A DNA stretch of 14,629 nt from an uncultured Megasphaera sp. Its GTDB lineage: Bacteria; Bacillota; Negativicutes; Veillonellales; Megasphaeraceae. The stretch's first letter is position 1. Every line of letters begins with the position of its first letter. A program made the translations under genes and the position numbers. Below, piece by piece: positions 1 through 6,465 of the stretch. The notes under the pieces are model-generated. The model saw only the letters and a program-made list of their open reading frames with translations. It did no database searches and was not told the DNA's origin. The DNA lies in the NCBI GenBank assembly GCA_900554215.1, contig USGG01000050.1:1-14629 (forward strand). Direction: 5' to 3'.

Positions 1-566
1 GCATAATTGTCTAAGTTTTTTGTTGTTTCAAATGTGTTGATGTCAGTTTCTACTTTTGAAGTAGTCAAAGAAGAATTTTTAGTTTTATCATCAGATGCAT
101 TTCCTTTTCCTAATATTCTCTTTTTAAATTCTTTTTCTTCTTCTACCCAACGATTAAACCATACATTATCATGATTTACTTTTGTATAATTTTTATGATC
201 ATCAATTATTTCTAGTAAATTACGACCATATCTATCTTTGCATTCAAAATCAAAATTTTCTCCTAAAGCATCCAGAAGAGGAAATACTTGTCCTTCGTAT
301 GTACTTTTATCTAAAGCCATATGAATTATGTTGCTACCATAACTATCTTTAGCATTTACATCTAAACCATATTTTTTAGCAATATTAATTAGTTTTACTA
401 TAAATTCTGTTGAATATGAATAGTGTTCATCATTTTCAATATATCCATAAAATGCCCATTGAATAAAATTATGATTATTCGATTTATTTTTATAGTTAAC
501 ATCATATCCATGACTTAAAAGTTCTTCAATAAATTTAAATGTTTTTCCATTAGTAAGGCCACCCCG
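1..566 (-). pseudogene. Ankyrin-repeat protein gene, 5'-truncated and running off the left edge
   Basis: An uninterrupted minus-strand reading frame of 188 codons runs from just inside a TAA stop (567-569) to the window edge. It has no ATG near its beginning. The translation contains ankyrin-like units such as GLDVNAKDSYGSNIIHMALD, then FDFECKDRYGRNLLEIID, and an earlier HGYDVNYKNK. The later part is charged and low in complexity (WVEEEKEFKKRI followed by a Ser/Thr/Lys/Asn-rich stretch). Ankyrin repeats are protein-protein interaction modules, and no catalytic domain is visible. Base composition is strikingly A+T-rich compared with the G+C-rich genes to the right, with AAA, ATA and TTA codons prominent, so horizontal origin is likely. 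The frame starts abruptly where A+T-rich coding sequence meets unrelated sequence, suggesting that the 5' part was lost by insertion or recombination. The C-terminus lies outside the window. Confidence is good for ankyrin repeats and moderate for calling it broken. Confidence 0.7.
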
Positions 567-657
567 TTAAAATTCGGGATCAGGCTGTTTTATCGGCACT
601 ATCAATCCCCCCATATTTTTATTTCATTTAAAGCTGTAAAAGGGAAAAAATAAATGT
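561..657. other. Junction DNA, possibly an insertion-sequence end remnant
   Basis: The A+T-rich ankyrin frame stops at a G/C-rich block on the minus strand reading AACGGGGTGGCC, followed inward by GTGCCGATAAAACAG-like sequence and a G6 run (603-608 on the plus strand is C-rich). Blocks of the GGGGTGGCC type next to GTGCCG...AAAAC remind me of the noncoding ends of some IS21-family elements. That is recollection, not a search result. No transposase frame lies between here and the transporter gene, so at most this is a solo end or scar. It could equally be a plain recombination joint. Confidence 0.25.
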
Positions 658-725
658 AAAAAAATGCCTGTTCATGAAATATTTTTTTGCCGACAGGCAA
701 ATTTCACCATTTCATGAACAGGCAT
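658..725 (-). terminator. Strong hairpin terminator after the DMT transporter gene
   Basis: Two 17-base arms are perfectly complementary: 664-680 (ATGCCTGTTCATGAAAT) and 709-725. On the minus strand the stem is followed directly by a run of T (positions 663-658), the layout of a rho-independent terminator about 40 bases after the transporter stop. The 28-base loop contains a second perfect stem, TTTGCC (686-691) with GGCAAA (696-701) around GACA. The arms are longer and more perfect than most terminators, so an alternative is a small inverted-repeat element reused as a terminator. Confidence 0.75.
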
Positions 726-766
726 CCGGCAATCTCTTTCCGTTAAGTTATGATAATATCTCGCCA

Positions 767-1675
767 TTATTCTCTTTCTCTATTGGCAATATACACGCCG
801 GCTAATATAACGACGACGCCAATCCCCTGCAGCCAGGAAAAGGATTCGTCCAGCAGGGTAATGCCGGCGGCAATGGACACGACAGTAGAAATGCCGATGA
901 ACGACGCCGTGCGGTTCACGCCTATGCTGGCAATTGCCTTATTGGACAAAAAGAAGGCCAGGACAGAGCAGCCGACGCCCTGATACAGCGCCGCCGTAAG
1001 AAAAGCAGGATACGTCAGGGGAAGCAGCAGGAGATGAGCCAGCGTCCCCGTATACCAGCCCTCAATGAGGGCCAGCGGAATGAAAACGACGGCACCGGCA
1101 GCCAGCATGGCCGCTGTGATTTCTTCGCCCGTATAAGCTGCAGATTTTTCGACATATACGCTGTACAAGGCATAAGAAATGACGGCGCCAGTCAAAACGG
1201 CATAGCCGGCTGCAGAAAAGCTTGCCGACGCGCCGACTGCCAGGACTGCTGTAAGAACACCTGCCAGGGTAACGGCAATGCCGACGACTTGATGCCTCCG
1301 CGGCGATTTATGTAGCAAGATGGTCGAGGCCAGGAGCGACACGGCAGGAATGCAGGCCAAAAAAGCGCCGCTTTCCGAAGCCGTCGTCAAGCTGATGCCT
1401 ACGGTCTCGGCGACAAAATAGACGACGGGATTGCAAAGTGCCACAGCCAGGAGAGGCTTTCTTGGCTTTCCTTTCCATCGCACCTGCATCCGCCCCGATG
1501 CGGCGCACAGGGCCATGAACGCAGCGGCGACGAAAAACCGCCATCCCAGCAATGTCAGGGCACTGGCGGCCTGCGTCGCCTCCTTGGTACAGATATAGCT
1601 CAGGCCGAACAGGGTTTCGCAGCCGACGGCACAGAGACAGCCCCATAGTATACGGCTGCGGCTTTTCTTCATCAT
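767..1675 (-). CDS. DMT/EamA-family membrane transporter
   Basis: The 302-residue protein is almost entirely hydrophobic, with about ten predicted membrane helices arranged as two similar halves, typical of EamA-type members of the drug/metabolite transporter superfamily (usually about 300 residues). Recognisable features are the N-terminal basic segment MMKKSRSR, a first-half helix with the motif ALTLLGWRFFVAA, and the second-half block VNRTASFIGISTVVSI followed by LLDESFSWLQGIGVVVILAG, a common EamA C-terminal signature. The substrate cannot be deduced; the family exports amino acids, metabolites or drugs. I chose the ATG at 1675 because GAGGTG lies about six bases upstream. The in-frame ATG at 1741 lies inside the operon terminator hairpin and would add non-conserved residues. 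The gene lies after that terminator, so it is probably expressed separately or by read-through. Confidence 0.85.
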   Translation of the reverse strand: MMKKSRSRILWGCLCAVGCETLFGLSYICTKEATQAASALTLLGWRFFVAAAFMALCAASGRMQVRWKGKPRKPLLAVALCNPVVYFVAETVGISLTTASESGAFLACIPAVSLLASTILLHKSPRRHQVVGIAVTLAGVLTAVLAVGASASFSAAGYAVLTGAVISYALYSVYVEKSAAYTGEEITAAMLAAGAVVFIPLALIEGWYTGTLAHLLLLPLTYPAFLTAALYQGVGCSVLAFFLSNKAIASIGVNRTASFIGISTVVSIAAGITLLDESFSWLQGIGVVVILAGVYIANRERE

Positions 1676-1719
1676 ACGACGCACCTCTCTTTGCCGGCGC
1701 AGATACACCGGCGACAATA

Positions 1720-1764
1720 AAAAGCCTGCGCCGCCAAGCAATCGCTTTCGCTGCGCAGGCTTTT
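1720..1764 (-). terminator. Rho-independent terminator closing the heat-shock operon
   Basis: A 12-bp perfect stem is formed by 1720-1731 (AAAAGCCTGCGC) and 1753-1764 (GCGCAGGCTTTT), with a 21-base loop. On the minus strand the right half is followed by further T residues (TTTTTATT), fitting termination of the operon eight bases after the stop of its last gene. The A-rich other flank could give weaker termination on the plus strand. Confidence 0.85.
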
Positions 1765-1771
1765 GCCATGC

Positions 1772-1930
1772 TTATACTCCTTTTAGTATGAGAAAGGCCA
1801 TGACGGCGGCAAGTATCGCAATGGATATGATACGGATGCCTGAACCGCCGCGCAGTGACACAGGGGGCAGCTTTCTCTTTTTCTTAGGCCGGCCGGCAGG
1901 GTGCGGCCGTTTCGACATATCTTCTTCCAT
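1772..1930 (-). CDS. 52-residue single-pass membrane protein at the operon end
   Basis: This small frame begins with ATG at 1930, three bases after the HIT gene stop (TAA 1936-1934), and ends with TAA at 1774-1772, just before the operon terminator. The product starts MEEDMSKRPHPAGRPKKKRK, has a strongly basic N-terminal half (residues 7-20 with many Lys, Arg and Pro) and ends in one hydrophobic helix (about residues 32-50, IRIISIAILAAVMAFLILK) with only two residues after it. This predicts a single-pass protein with a cytoplasmic basic N-terminus, by the positive-inside rule. There is no ideal ribosome binding site, since the spacing implies translational coupling to the HIT gene. I do not recognise the family. 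Position, coupling and the clean soluble/membrane partition argue that it is real. In many Firmicutes rpsU follows here, but this is not S21. Confidence 0.6.
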   Translation of the reverse strand: MEEDMSKRPHPAGRPKKKRKLPPVSLRGGSGIRIISIAILAAVMAFLILKGV

Positions 1931-1933
1931 CGC

Positions 1934-2278
1934 TTATACGCCGGGCCAAGCCATTTCCTTGCCGCCTAAGATGTGGGCGTGCATGTGATGTACTGTCTGG
2001 CCGGCCTTTTCGCCGGTGTTGAAAATGACCCGGTAGCCGTCTTTGTCCAAGCCCAGTTCCTGAGCGACCTTCTGGAGGGCGAAGAGCATCTTGCCGGCTA
2101 CGTCGGCGTCATCTTCCGTCAGGGCCGCAATGCTGGCGACGTGTTTTTTCGGAATGACCAGGACGTGTACCGGCGCAACGGGCGCAATGTCCTTGAAAGC
2201 GAAAAAGTTGTCGTCTTCGTACACCTTCGTGCTGGGGATTTCTCCCTTGATGATCTTGCAGAATAAGCAGTCTTCCAT
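1934..2278 (-). CDS. HIT-family nucleotide hydrolase (HinT-like)
   Basis: The 114-residue protein carries the histidine triad HMHAH at residues 98-102 followed by ILGG, the catalytic signature of HIT hydrolases. Members cleave nucleoside phosphoramidates and related adenylylated compounds through a histidine-AMP intermediate; the triad's central histidine is the nucleophile in this family. The opening EDCLFCKIIKGEIPS with Cys4 and Cys7 is typical of the HinT/Hit branch, in which these cysteines can take part in a zinc site. The ATG at 2278 is preferred over the one at 2287 because the latter overlaps the AAGGAGG Shine-Dalgarno sequence, while 2278 sits nine bases after it. The start lies one base after the mtaB stop (TAACATG), indicating coupled translation. 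Cytoplasmic; its physiological substrate is unknown. Confidence 0.9.
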   Translation of the reverse strand: MEDCLFCKIIKGEIPSTKVYEDDNFFAFKDIAPVAPVHVLVIPKKHVASIAALTEDDADVAGKMLFALQKVAQELGLDKDGYRVIFNTGEKAGQTVHHMHAHILGGKEMAWPGV

Positions 2279-2279
2279 G

Positions 2280-3596
2280 TTAAGCATCCTCCTTTAATGT
2301 ACCGTAAAGTATATGGTTGTCCGCCCGGTCCAGCACGACGGGAACGATTGCACCTTCGCAAGGTTCCGTCAGGCCTTCCGCGCAGACCCGTTCGTAGTTT
2401 TCCGAAAAGCCTTCGCCCTTCGCACCGTCCTGCCGCTCGATGAGGACATGGACGGTCTTGCCGACCATCCGGGCCAGGAGCTCGTCCTTCTGCCGGGCCG
2501 ACAAGGCGTTGACGATTTCAACGCGCTCTTTCTTGACCAGCGGGTCGACTTGATTCGCCATGGCCGCCGCCGGCGTGCCGGGCCGCTGCGAATAGGGAAA
2601 GGCGTGGATATGGGAAAATTTCAGTTCTTCCAGCGTTTCCATCGTCTCCTGAAACAGCTCGTCCGTTTCACCGGGAAAGCCTAAAATCAAGTCCGTCGAG
2701 ATGGTCAGGCCGTGAATGCGGCTGCGCAGCTCGGCAATCAAGCCTTTGTACTCAGCCTTCGTATACTGGCGGTTCATAGCCTTCAGGATGGCGTCGGAGC
2801 CGGACTGCAGAGGCAGGTGCAGGTGCGGGCAAATGCGGTCGGATGAATTCATGACCTTGATGAGGTCGTCGTCTACTTCCAGCGATTCGACGGAGCCCAT
2901 GCGGATGCGCTGTACGTCCGTCTCAGCCAGGAGACGCCGCAGGATGAGAGCCAGCGTCGGCCGTTCCGGCAGGTCCTTGCCGTATGCACCCAAGTGAATG
3001 CCCGTCAGGACGAGCTCCTTAAAGCCGTAGGAAATGAGGCGCTGCGCCTCGGCTATGACGGCGTCGGGCCGGCGCGACTTCAAGCCGCCCCTCGTGTACG
3101 GTATGATGCAGTAGGTACAGAAATTATTGCACCCTTCCTGAATCTTTAGGTCGGCCCGCGTATGCTCTACGGCCGACGGATAGAGGGGAATTTCCTCGAA
3201 TTCGTCGCCCTTCATGACGTCGTGCACGGCCTGTATCGTCCCGTCGGCTTCACGTCCCAGCAGCTTTCGGACGATGGCTGTGATATTCTTCTTTTCATTG
3301 GTGCCTACGACGGCATCGACGCCGTCCATGGCCGCCAACAGCTCCGGATCGAGCTGGGCGTAGCAGCCCGTCACGACGACGACGGCCTTAGGATTGCGCT
3401 TTTTCGCCCGTCGAATGAGCTGCCGCGATTTCTTTTCCCCCATCTGGGTTACCGAGCAGGTGTTGATGACATACACATCGGCAGCGTCGTTAAAATCGGC
3501 ATCGGCAAAGCCTTCGGCCAAAAACAGGCCGCGCATGCTGTCCGTATCGTATTGGTTGACGCGGCATCCCAGCGTCGCAAAAGCAATAGTCGCCAT
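2280..3596 (-). CDS. mtaB: tRNA t6A37 methylthiotransferase MtaB
   Basis: MtaB (YqeV in B. subtilis) is a radical-SAM enzyme that adds a methylthio group to C2 of N6-threonylcarbamoyladenosine at tRNA position 37, next to the anticodon of ANN-reading tRNAs. The 438-residue length fits. An N-terminal UPF0004 domain supplies three cluster cysteines (Cys11 in LGCRVNQYD, Cys47 in NTCSVT, Cys78 in TGCYAQ). The radical-SAM CxxxCxxC motif is CNNFCTYC (Cys156, 160, 163). The C-terminal roughly 65 residues form a TRAM-like RNA-binding domain. GCRVNQYDT at the start separates it from MiaB and RimO. The gene overlaps the rsmE stop by one base (TAATG), so translation is probably coupled. The gene order rsmE-mtaB matches yqeU-yqeV of B. 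subtilis. Confidence 0.95.
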   Translation of the reverse strand: MATIAFATLGCRVNQYDTDSMRGLFLAEGFADADFNDAADVYVINTCSVTQMGEKKSRQLIRRAKKRNPKAVVVVTGCYAQLDPELLAAMDGVDAVVGTNEKKNITAIVRKLLGREADGTIQAVHDVMKGDEFEEIPLYPSAVEHTRADLKIQEGCNNFCTYCIIPYTRGGLKSRRPDAVIAEAQRLISYGFKELVLTGIHLGAYGKDLPERPTLALILRRLLAETDVQRIRMGSVESLEVDDDLIKVMNSSDRICPHLHLPLQSGSDAILKAMNRQYTKAEYKGLIAELRSRIHGLTISTDLILGFPGETDELFQETMETLEELKFSHIHAFPYSQRPGTPAAAMANQVDPLVKKERVEIVNALSARQKDELLARMVGKTVHVLIERQDGAKGEGFSENYERVCAEGLTEPCEGAIVPVVLDRADNHILYGTLKEDA

Positions 3597-4324
3597 TATT
3601 TAAATCCTCTTTCGTATTTGACAATCGCCAAGGCGGCCAGGGACGCCGTTTCGGCCCGCAGGATGCGGGGCCCTAAGGAAACGGTACGGCACCAGGCAGC
3701 GTGCTCCTCGGCGTATTGTATTTCTTTCGGTGAAAACCCGCCTTCGGGGCCGATGCAGAGCACTACGTTTCCCGTGCGGATCTGGCTGCATACGTCGGCC
3801 AGCGGAGCCGTTTCCCGTTCATAGGGAATGACGAACCGTTCATGGCCGTACTGGTCCACCAGAGCCCGGAACTCGACGACGTCCTCTACAGGCGGCACGT
3901 CGCTGCGGCCGCACTGCTTCGCCGCTTCCAGGGCCAGGCGCTGCCACCGTTCCCGCCGGCTTTGACGGCGAGTTTCATTTAATTTTACTACACAATTTTC
4001 CATTTGTACAGGAACAATGCGGCTGACGCCTAGCTCCGTCGCCTTCTGGACGACCCAGTCGAACTTGTCGCTCTTGAGCAGCCCCGCCGCCAGGACGACC
4101 TCGCCGGCCGTCTCGTCGCCGTCAGACAGCTTTTTCGCCGGCGTCAGCATGGCCGAATGGCCCTGCACGGCCGTGATGACGCATTCGTACGTCGCGCCCG
4201 TACTGTCCGTCACAGCCAGCGTGTCTCCCACCGTATGGCGGAGGACGACGAGGACGTGGCGGGCGTCGTCGGCCGACAGCTCAAAATTCCCGCAAATGGG
4301 AAAATCCGTAAATAGTTTCCGCAT
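3596..4324 (-). CDS. rsmE: 16S rRNA (uracil1498-N3)-methyltransferase RsmE
   Basis: RsmE methylates N3 of U1498 in helix 44 of 16S rRNA using S-adenosylmethionine. It is a SPOUT-class enzyme with a trefoil knot and an N-terminal PUA-like domain. The 242-residue product shows the family blocks FELSADDARHVLVVLRH (residues 14-30), LLKSDKFDWVVQKATELGV (82-100), the SAM-binding IGPEGGFSPKEI (191-202) and LGPRILRAETASLAAL (217-232). I start at ATG 4324, which overlaps the prmA stop as TAATG and has GAGGAGA upstream. A longer in-frame start at 4369 would lie inside prmA and add a non-conserved segment. Cytoplasmic, acting on the 30S subunit. All expected motif residues are present. Confidence 0.95.
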   Translation of the reverse strand: MRKLFTDFPICGNFELSADDARHVLVVLRHTVGDTLAVTDSTGATYECVITAVQGHSAMLTPAKKLSDGDETAGEVVLAAGLLKSDKFDWVVQKATELGVSRIVPVQMENCVVKLNETRRQSRRERWQRLALEAAKQCGRSDVPPVEDVVEFRALVDQYGHERFVIPYERETAPLADVCSQIRTGNVVLCIGPEGGFSPKEIQYAEEHAAWCRTVSLGPRILRAETASLAALAIVKYERGFK

Positions 4325-5205
4325 TATAGTCTCCTCATGCGCACGGCGTACCAGCCGTTCTGCAGGCATTCGTCTTCCCAGGCAAAGCCTGCTTCCCCTG
4401 CGGCGCGGCGGACCTCGCCGATGCGCTCGTCAATGATACCGCTGGCAATCAGGACGCCGTCTTTTTCCATGTACGGCGGAAGAGACGGCAGCAGGGCCAG
4501 GACGGCGTTGGTCACCAAATTGGCCACGACGACGTCGGCCTTTTTGCCGTCGGCCGATACGGCGGCCAACAGGTCGCTGTTATACACGTCGACAATGTCG
4601 CTCACATTGTTCAGGTTGGCATTGATGACGGCCTGAGACACGGCTTTTTCGTCGAAATCGACAGCGACGACATGGCCTGCGCCGAGCTTAGCCGCCGCCA
4701 CGGCTAAGATGCCCGTTCCCGTGCCGATATCAAATACTTCGTCTCCCGGCTTGACGGCCTGTTCCAAATACTGGACACACATGCACGTCGTGTCGTGGAA
4801 GCCGCTGCCGAAGGCCAGTCCCGGCTCGATGACTACGACGTCTTCGCCCTCGCCCGGCTCAGCCGGCTCCCAGGCCGGTGCAGCCCAGAAATGCTCCGAT
4901 ATCTTCTTCGGGTGAAAATAGGCCTGCCAGGAATAGAGCCAGTCCGTGTCGTCGGTCAGGTTCGTCCGGATCTGCCACTTGCCTAATGCCGCGTCGCGGC
5001 GGGCCAGCTCCCTCATATGGGTTCGTACCGTTTCCACAGCGTCCTTCTGCTCCGGCGGGAAATACGCCGTTATACGGATGCGGCCCAGCTCGTCGGCTTC
5101 GTCGTCGTGGATGATCGAGCCGCTGCCGCCGCATTCATATAAAAGAAGGGCCACCAAATCGGTGGCCTCTGGGGAAACAATCAAATCGATTTCATTCCAT
5201 TTCAT
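4324..5205 (-). CDS. prmA: Ribosomal protein L11 methyltransferase PrmA
   Basis: PrmA trimethylates lysines and the N-terminus of ribosomal protein L11 with S-adenosylmethionine. The 293-residue product has the N-terminal substrate-recognition domain (about 1-90), a linker with DTDWLYSWQAYFHPKKISEH (87-106), and a Rossmann methyltransferase domain with DIGTGTGILAVAAAKLGA (159-176), AVDFDEKAV (181-189) and VVANLVTNA (226-234). The glycine-rich loop usually written GTGxHxTT is GSGFHDTT here (133-140). The change is conservative, and the His and both Thr are kept. Start ATG 5205 has GGGAG eight bases upstream and lies 19 bases after the dnaJ stop. Its place in a heat-shock operon matches yqeT of B. 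subtilis. Confidence 0.95.
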   Translation of the reverse strand: MKWNEIDLIVSPEATDLVALLLYECGGSGSIIHDDEADELGRIRITAYFPPEQKDAVETVRTHMRELARRDAALGKWQIRTNLTDDTDWLYSWQAYFHPKKISEHFWAAPAWEPAEPGEGEDVVVIEPGLAFGSGFHDTTCMCVQYLEQAVKPGDEVFDIGTGTGILAVAAAKLGAGHVVAVDFDEKAVSQAVINANLNNVSDIVDVYNSDLLAAVSADGKKADVVVANLVTNAVLALLPSLPPYMEKDGVLIASGIIDERIGEVRRAAGEAGFAWEDECLQNGWYAVRMRRL

Positions 5206-5224
5206 CGAATGTTCTCCCTTATCT

Positions 5225-6442
5225 TCAAAGTTCTTCTTTTAATTTGCTCCAAAAGCCTTTTTTGCTCTTAGATTTATCCTTGGAACCTTCCGGCGATGCT
5301 TGGGCCGGCTTAGGCTCCCCCACCCAGGTTTCGCCGCCTGCGTAGGCAAATTCCTTCAGCAGTTCCTTCTGCTTGGCGTTCAGCTTCTTCGGTACGGCTA
5401 CGGTGACCTGTACATGATGGTCGCCGCGGCGGTCCTTCGCGCCCAAGACGGGCACGCCCTTGCCGCGGATGCGGAATACCGTACCGGTCTGCGTGCCGGC
5501 AGGAATTTTCAGCTCGATCTTGCCGTCCAGCGTGTCGACGCGGATCGTCGAGCCCAAGGCCGCCTGAGCGAAGGAAATCGTTTCCTGCGACAGGATATCG
5601 TTTCCTTCCCGCGTAAACTGCGGGTCCCGGCGGACGAAGATGTATACGTACAAATCGCCGTGGCCGCCGCCGCGTACGCCCGGTTCGCCTTCGCCGGCTA
5701 CGCGGAGACGGGCTCCGTCGTCGACGCCGGCAGGAATCTTGATTTTCAGCTTCTTGCGGACCTTGACCGTGCCTTCGCCGTGGCACTTCGTGCACTTCTT
5801 CTTGATGATCTTGCCCGTGCCGCCGCAGTGCGAGCAGGTGCGGACGTTGACCATCTGGCCGAAGGGCGTGTTCTGGACGACGCGCTGCTGGCCTGTGCCG
5901 TGGCAGACAGGGCACGTTTCTACGTCGCTGCCCGGTTCGGCGCCGCTGCCGTTGCAGTGGTCGCACGTTTCATCCTTCGGGACCTGGATTTCCATTTCCG
6001 TGCCGAAGGCGGCCTGCTTAAAGGAAATATCCACGTCGAAGCGCAGGTCTGCGCCGCGCTGCGGGCCGTTTGCCGACTGACGCCGTCCCTGGCCGCCGAA
6101 GAAATCGGCGAAGATATCTTCAAAGCCGCCGAACCCTCCGCCCTGACCGAATCCGCCAAAGCCGCCGAACCCACCGAAGCCGCCTGCGCCCGGACCGCCG
6201 GCGCCGCCGTTTTCAAAGGCGGCGTGGCCGAACTGGTCGTATTGGGCGCGCTTGTTCTTATCGGACAAGACCTGGTAGGCTTCGTTGACTTCCTTAAACT
6301 TTTCTTCGGCAGTTTTGGGGTCGTCCCGGTTTTTATCCGGATGGTATTTAATGGCTAACTTGCGGAAAGCCTTTTTGATCTCTGCGTCGCTGGCGTCTTT
6401 AGGAACGCCGAGGATTTCGTAATAATCTCGTTTCGTACTCAT
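5225..6442 (-). CDS. dnaJ: Chaperone co-factor DnaJ (Hsp40)
   Basis: DnaJ delivers unfolded substrates to DnaK and stimulates its ATPase. The 405-residue protein has the full type I layout: J domain (residues 5-70) with the essential HPD at 34-36; a Gly/Phe region (about 79-118) with tandem GGF units; the zinc domain with four CxxCxGxG repeats (Cys160/163, 177/180, 203/206, 217/220); and the C-terminal substrate-binding domains. It is somewhat longer than the common 370-380 residues because of a charged C-terminal tail rich in Lys and Ser that ends FWSKLKEEL. Start ATG 6442 follows GAGGGG by eight bases and lies 23 bases after the dnaK stop. It is expected to be co-transcribed under HrcA/CIRCE control. 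Confidence 0.97.
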   Translation of the reverse strand: MSTKRDYYEILGVPKDASDAEIKKAFRKLAIKYHPDKNRDDPKTAEEKFKEVNEAYQVLSDKNKRAQYDQFGHAAFENGGAGGPGAGGFGGFGGFGGFGQGGGFGGFEDIFADFFGGQGRRQSANGPQRGADLRFDVDISFKQAAFGTEMEIQVPKDETCDHCNGSGAEPGSDVETCPVCHGTGQQRVVQNTPFGQMVNVRTCSHCGGTGKIIKKKCTKCHGEGTVKVRKKLKIKIPAGVDDGARLRVAGEGEPGVRGGGHGDLYVYIFVRRDPQFTREGNDILSQETISFAQAALGSTIRVDTLDGKIELKIPAGTQTGTVFRIRGKGVPVLGAKDRRGDHHVQVTVAVPKKLNAKQKELLKEFAYAGGETWVGEPKPAQASPEGSKDKSKSKKGFWSKLKEEL

Positions 6443-6465
6443 ATGGGCAACCCCTCTTATCTACC

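Noticed and set aside
1676..1741. Upstream start at 1741 for the DMT transporter
   Set aside because: The ATG lies inside the terminator hairpin of the preceding operon, and the added residues are not transporter-like. ATG 1675 has a proper GAGGTG site.
5300..6358. 352-codon open frame on the plus strand opposite dnaJ
   Set aside because: Antisense shadow rich in Ala, Val and Arg. The opposite strand carries a complete DnaJ with all motifs.
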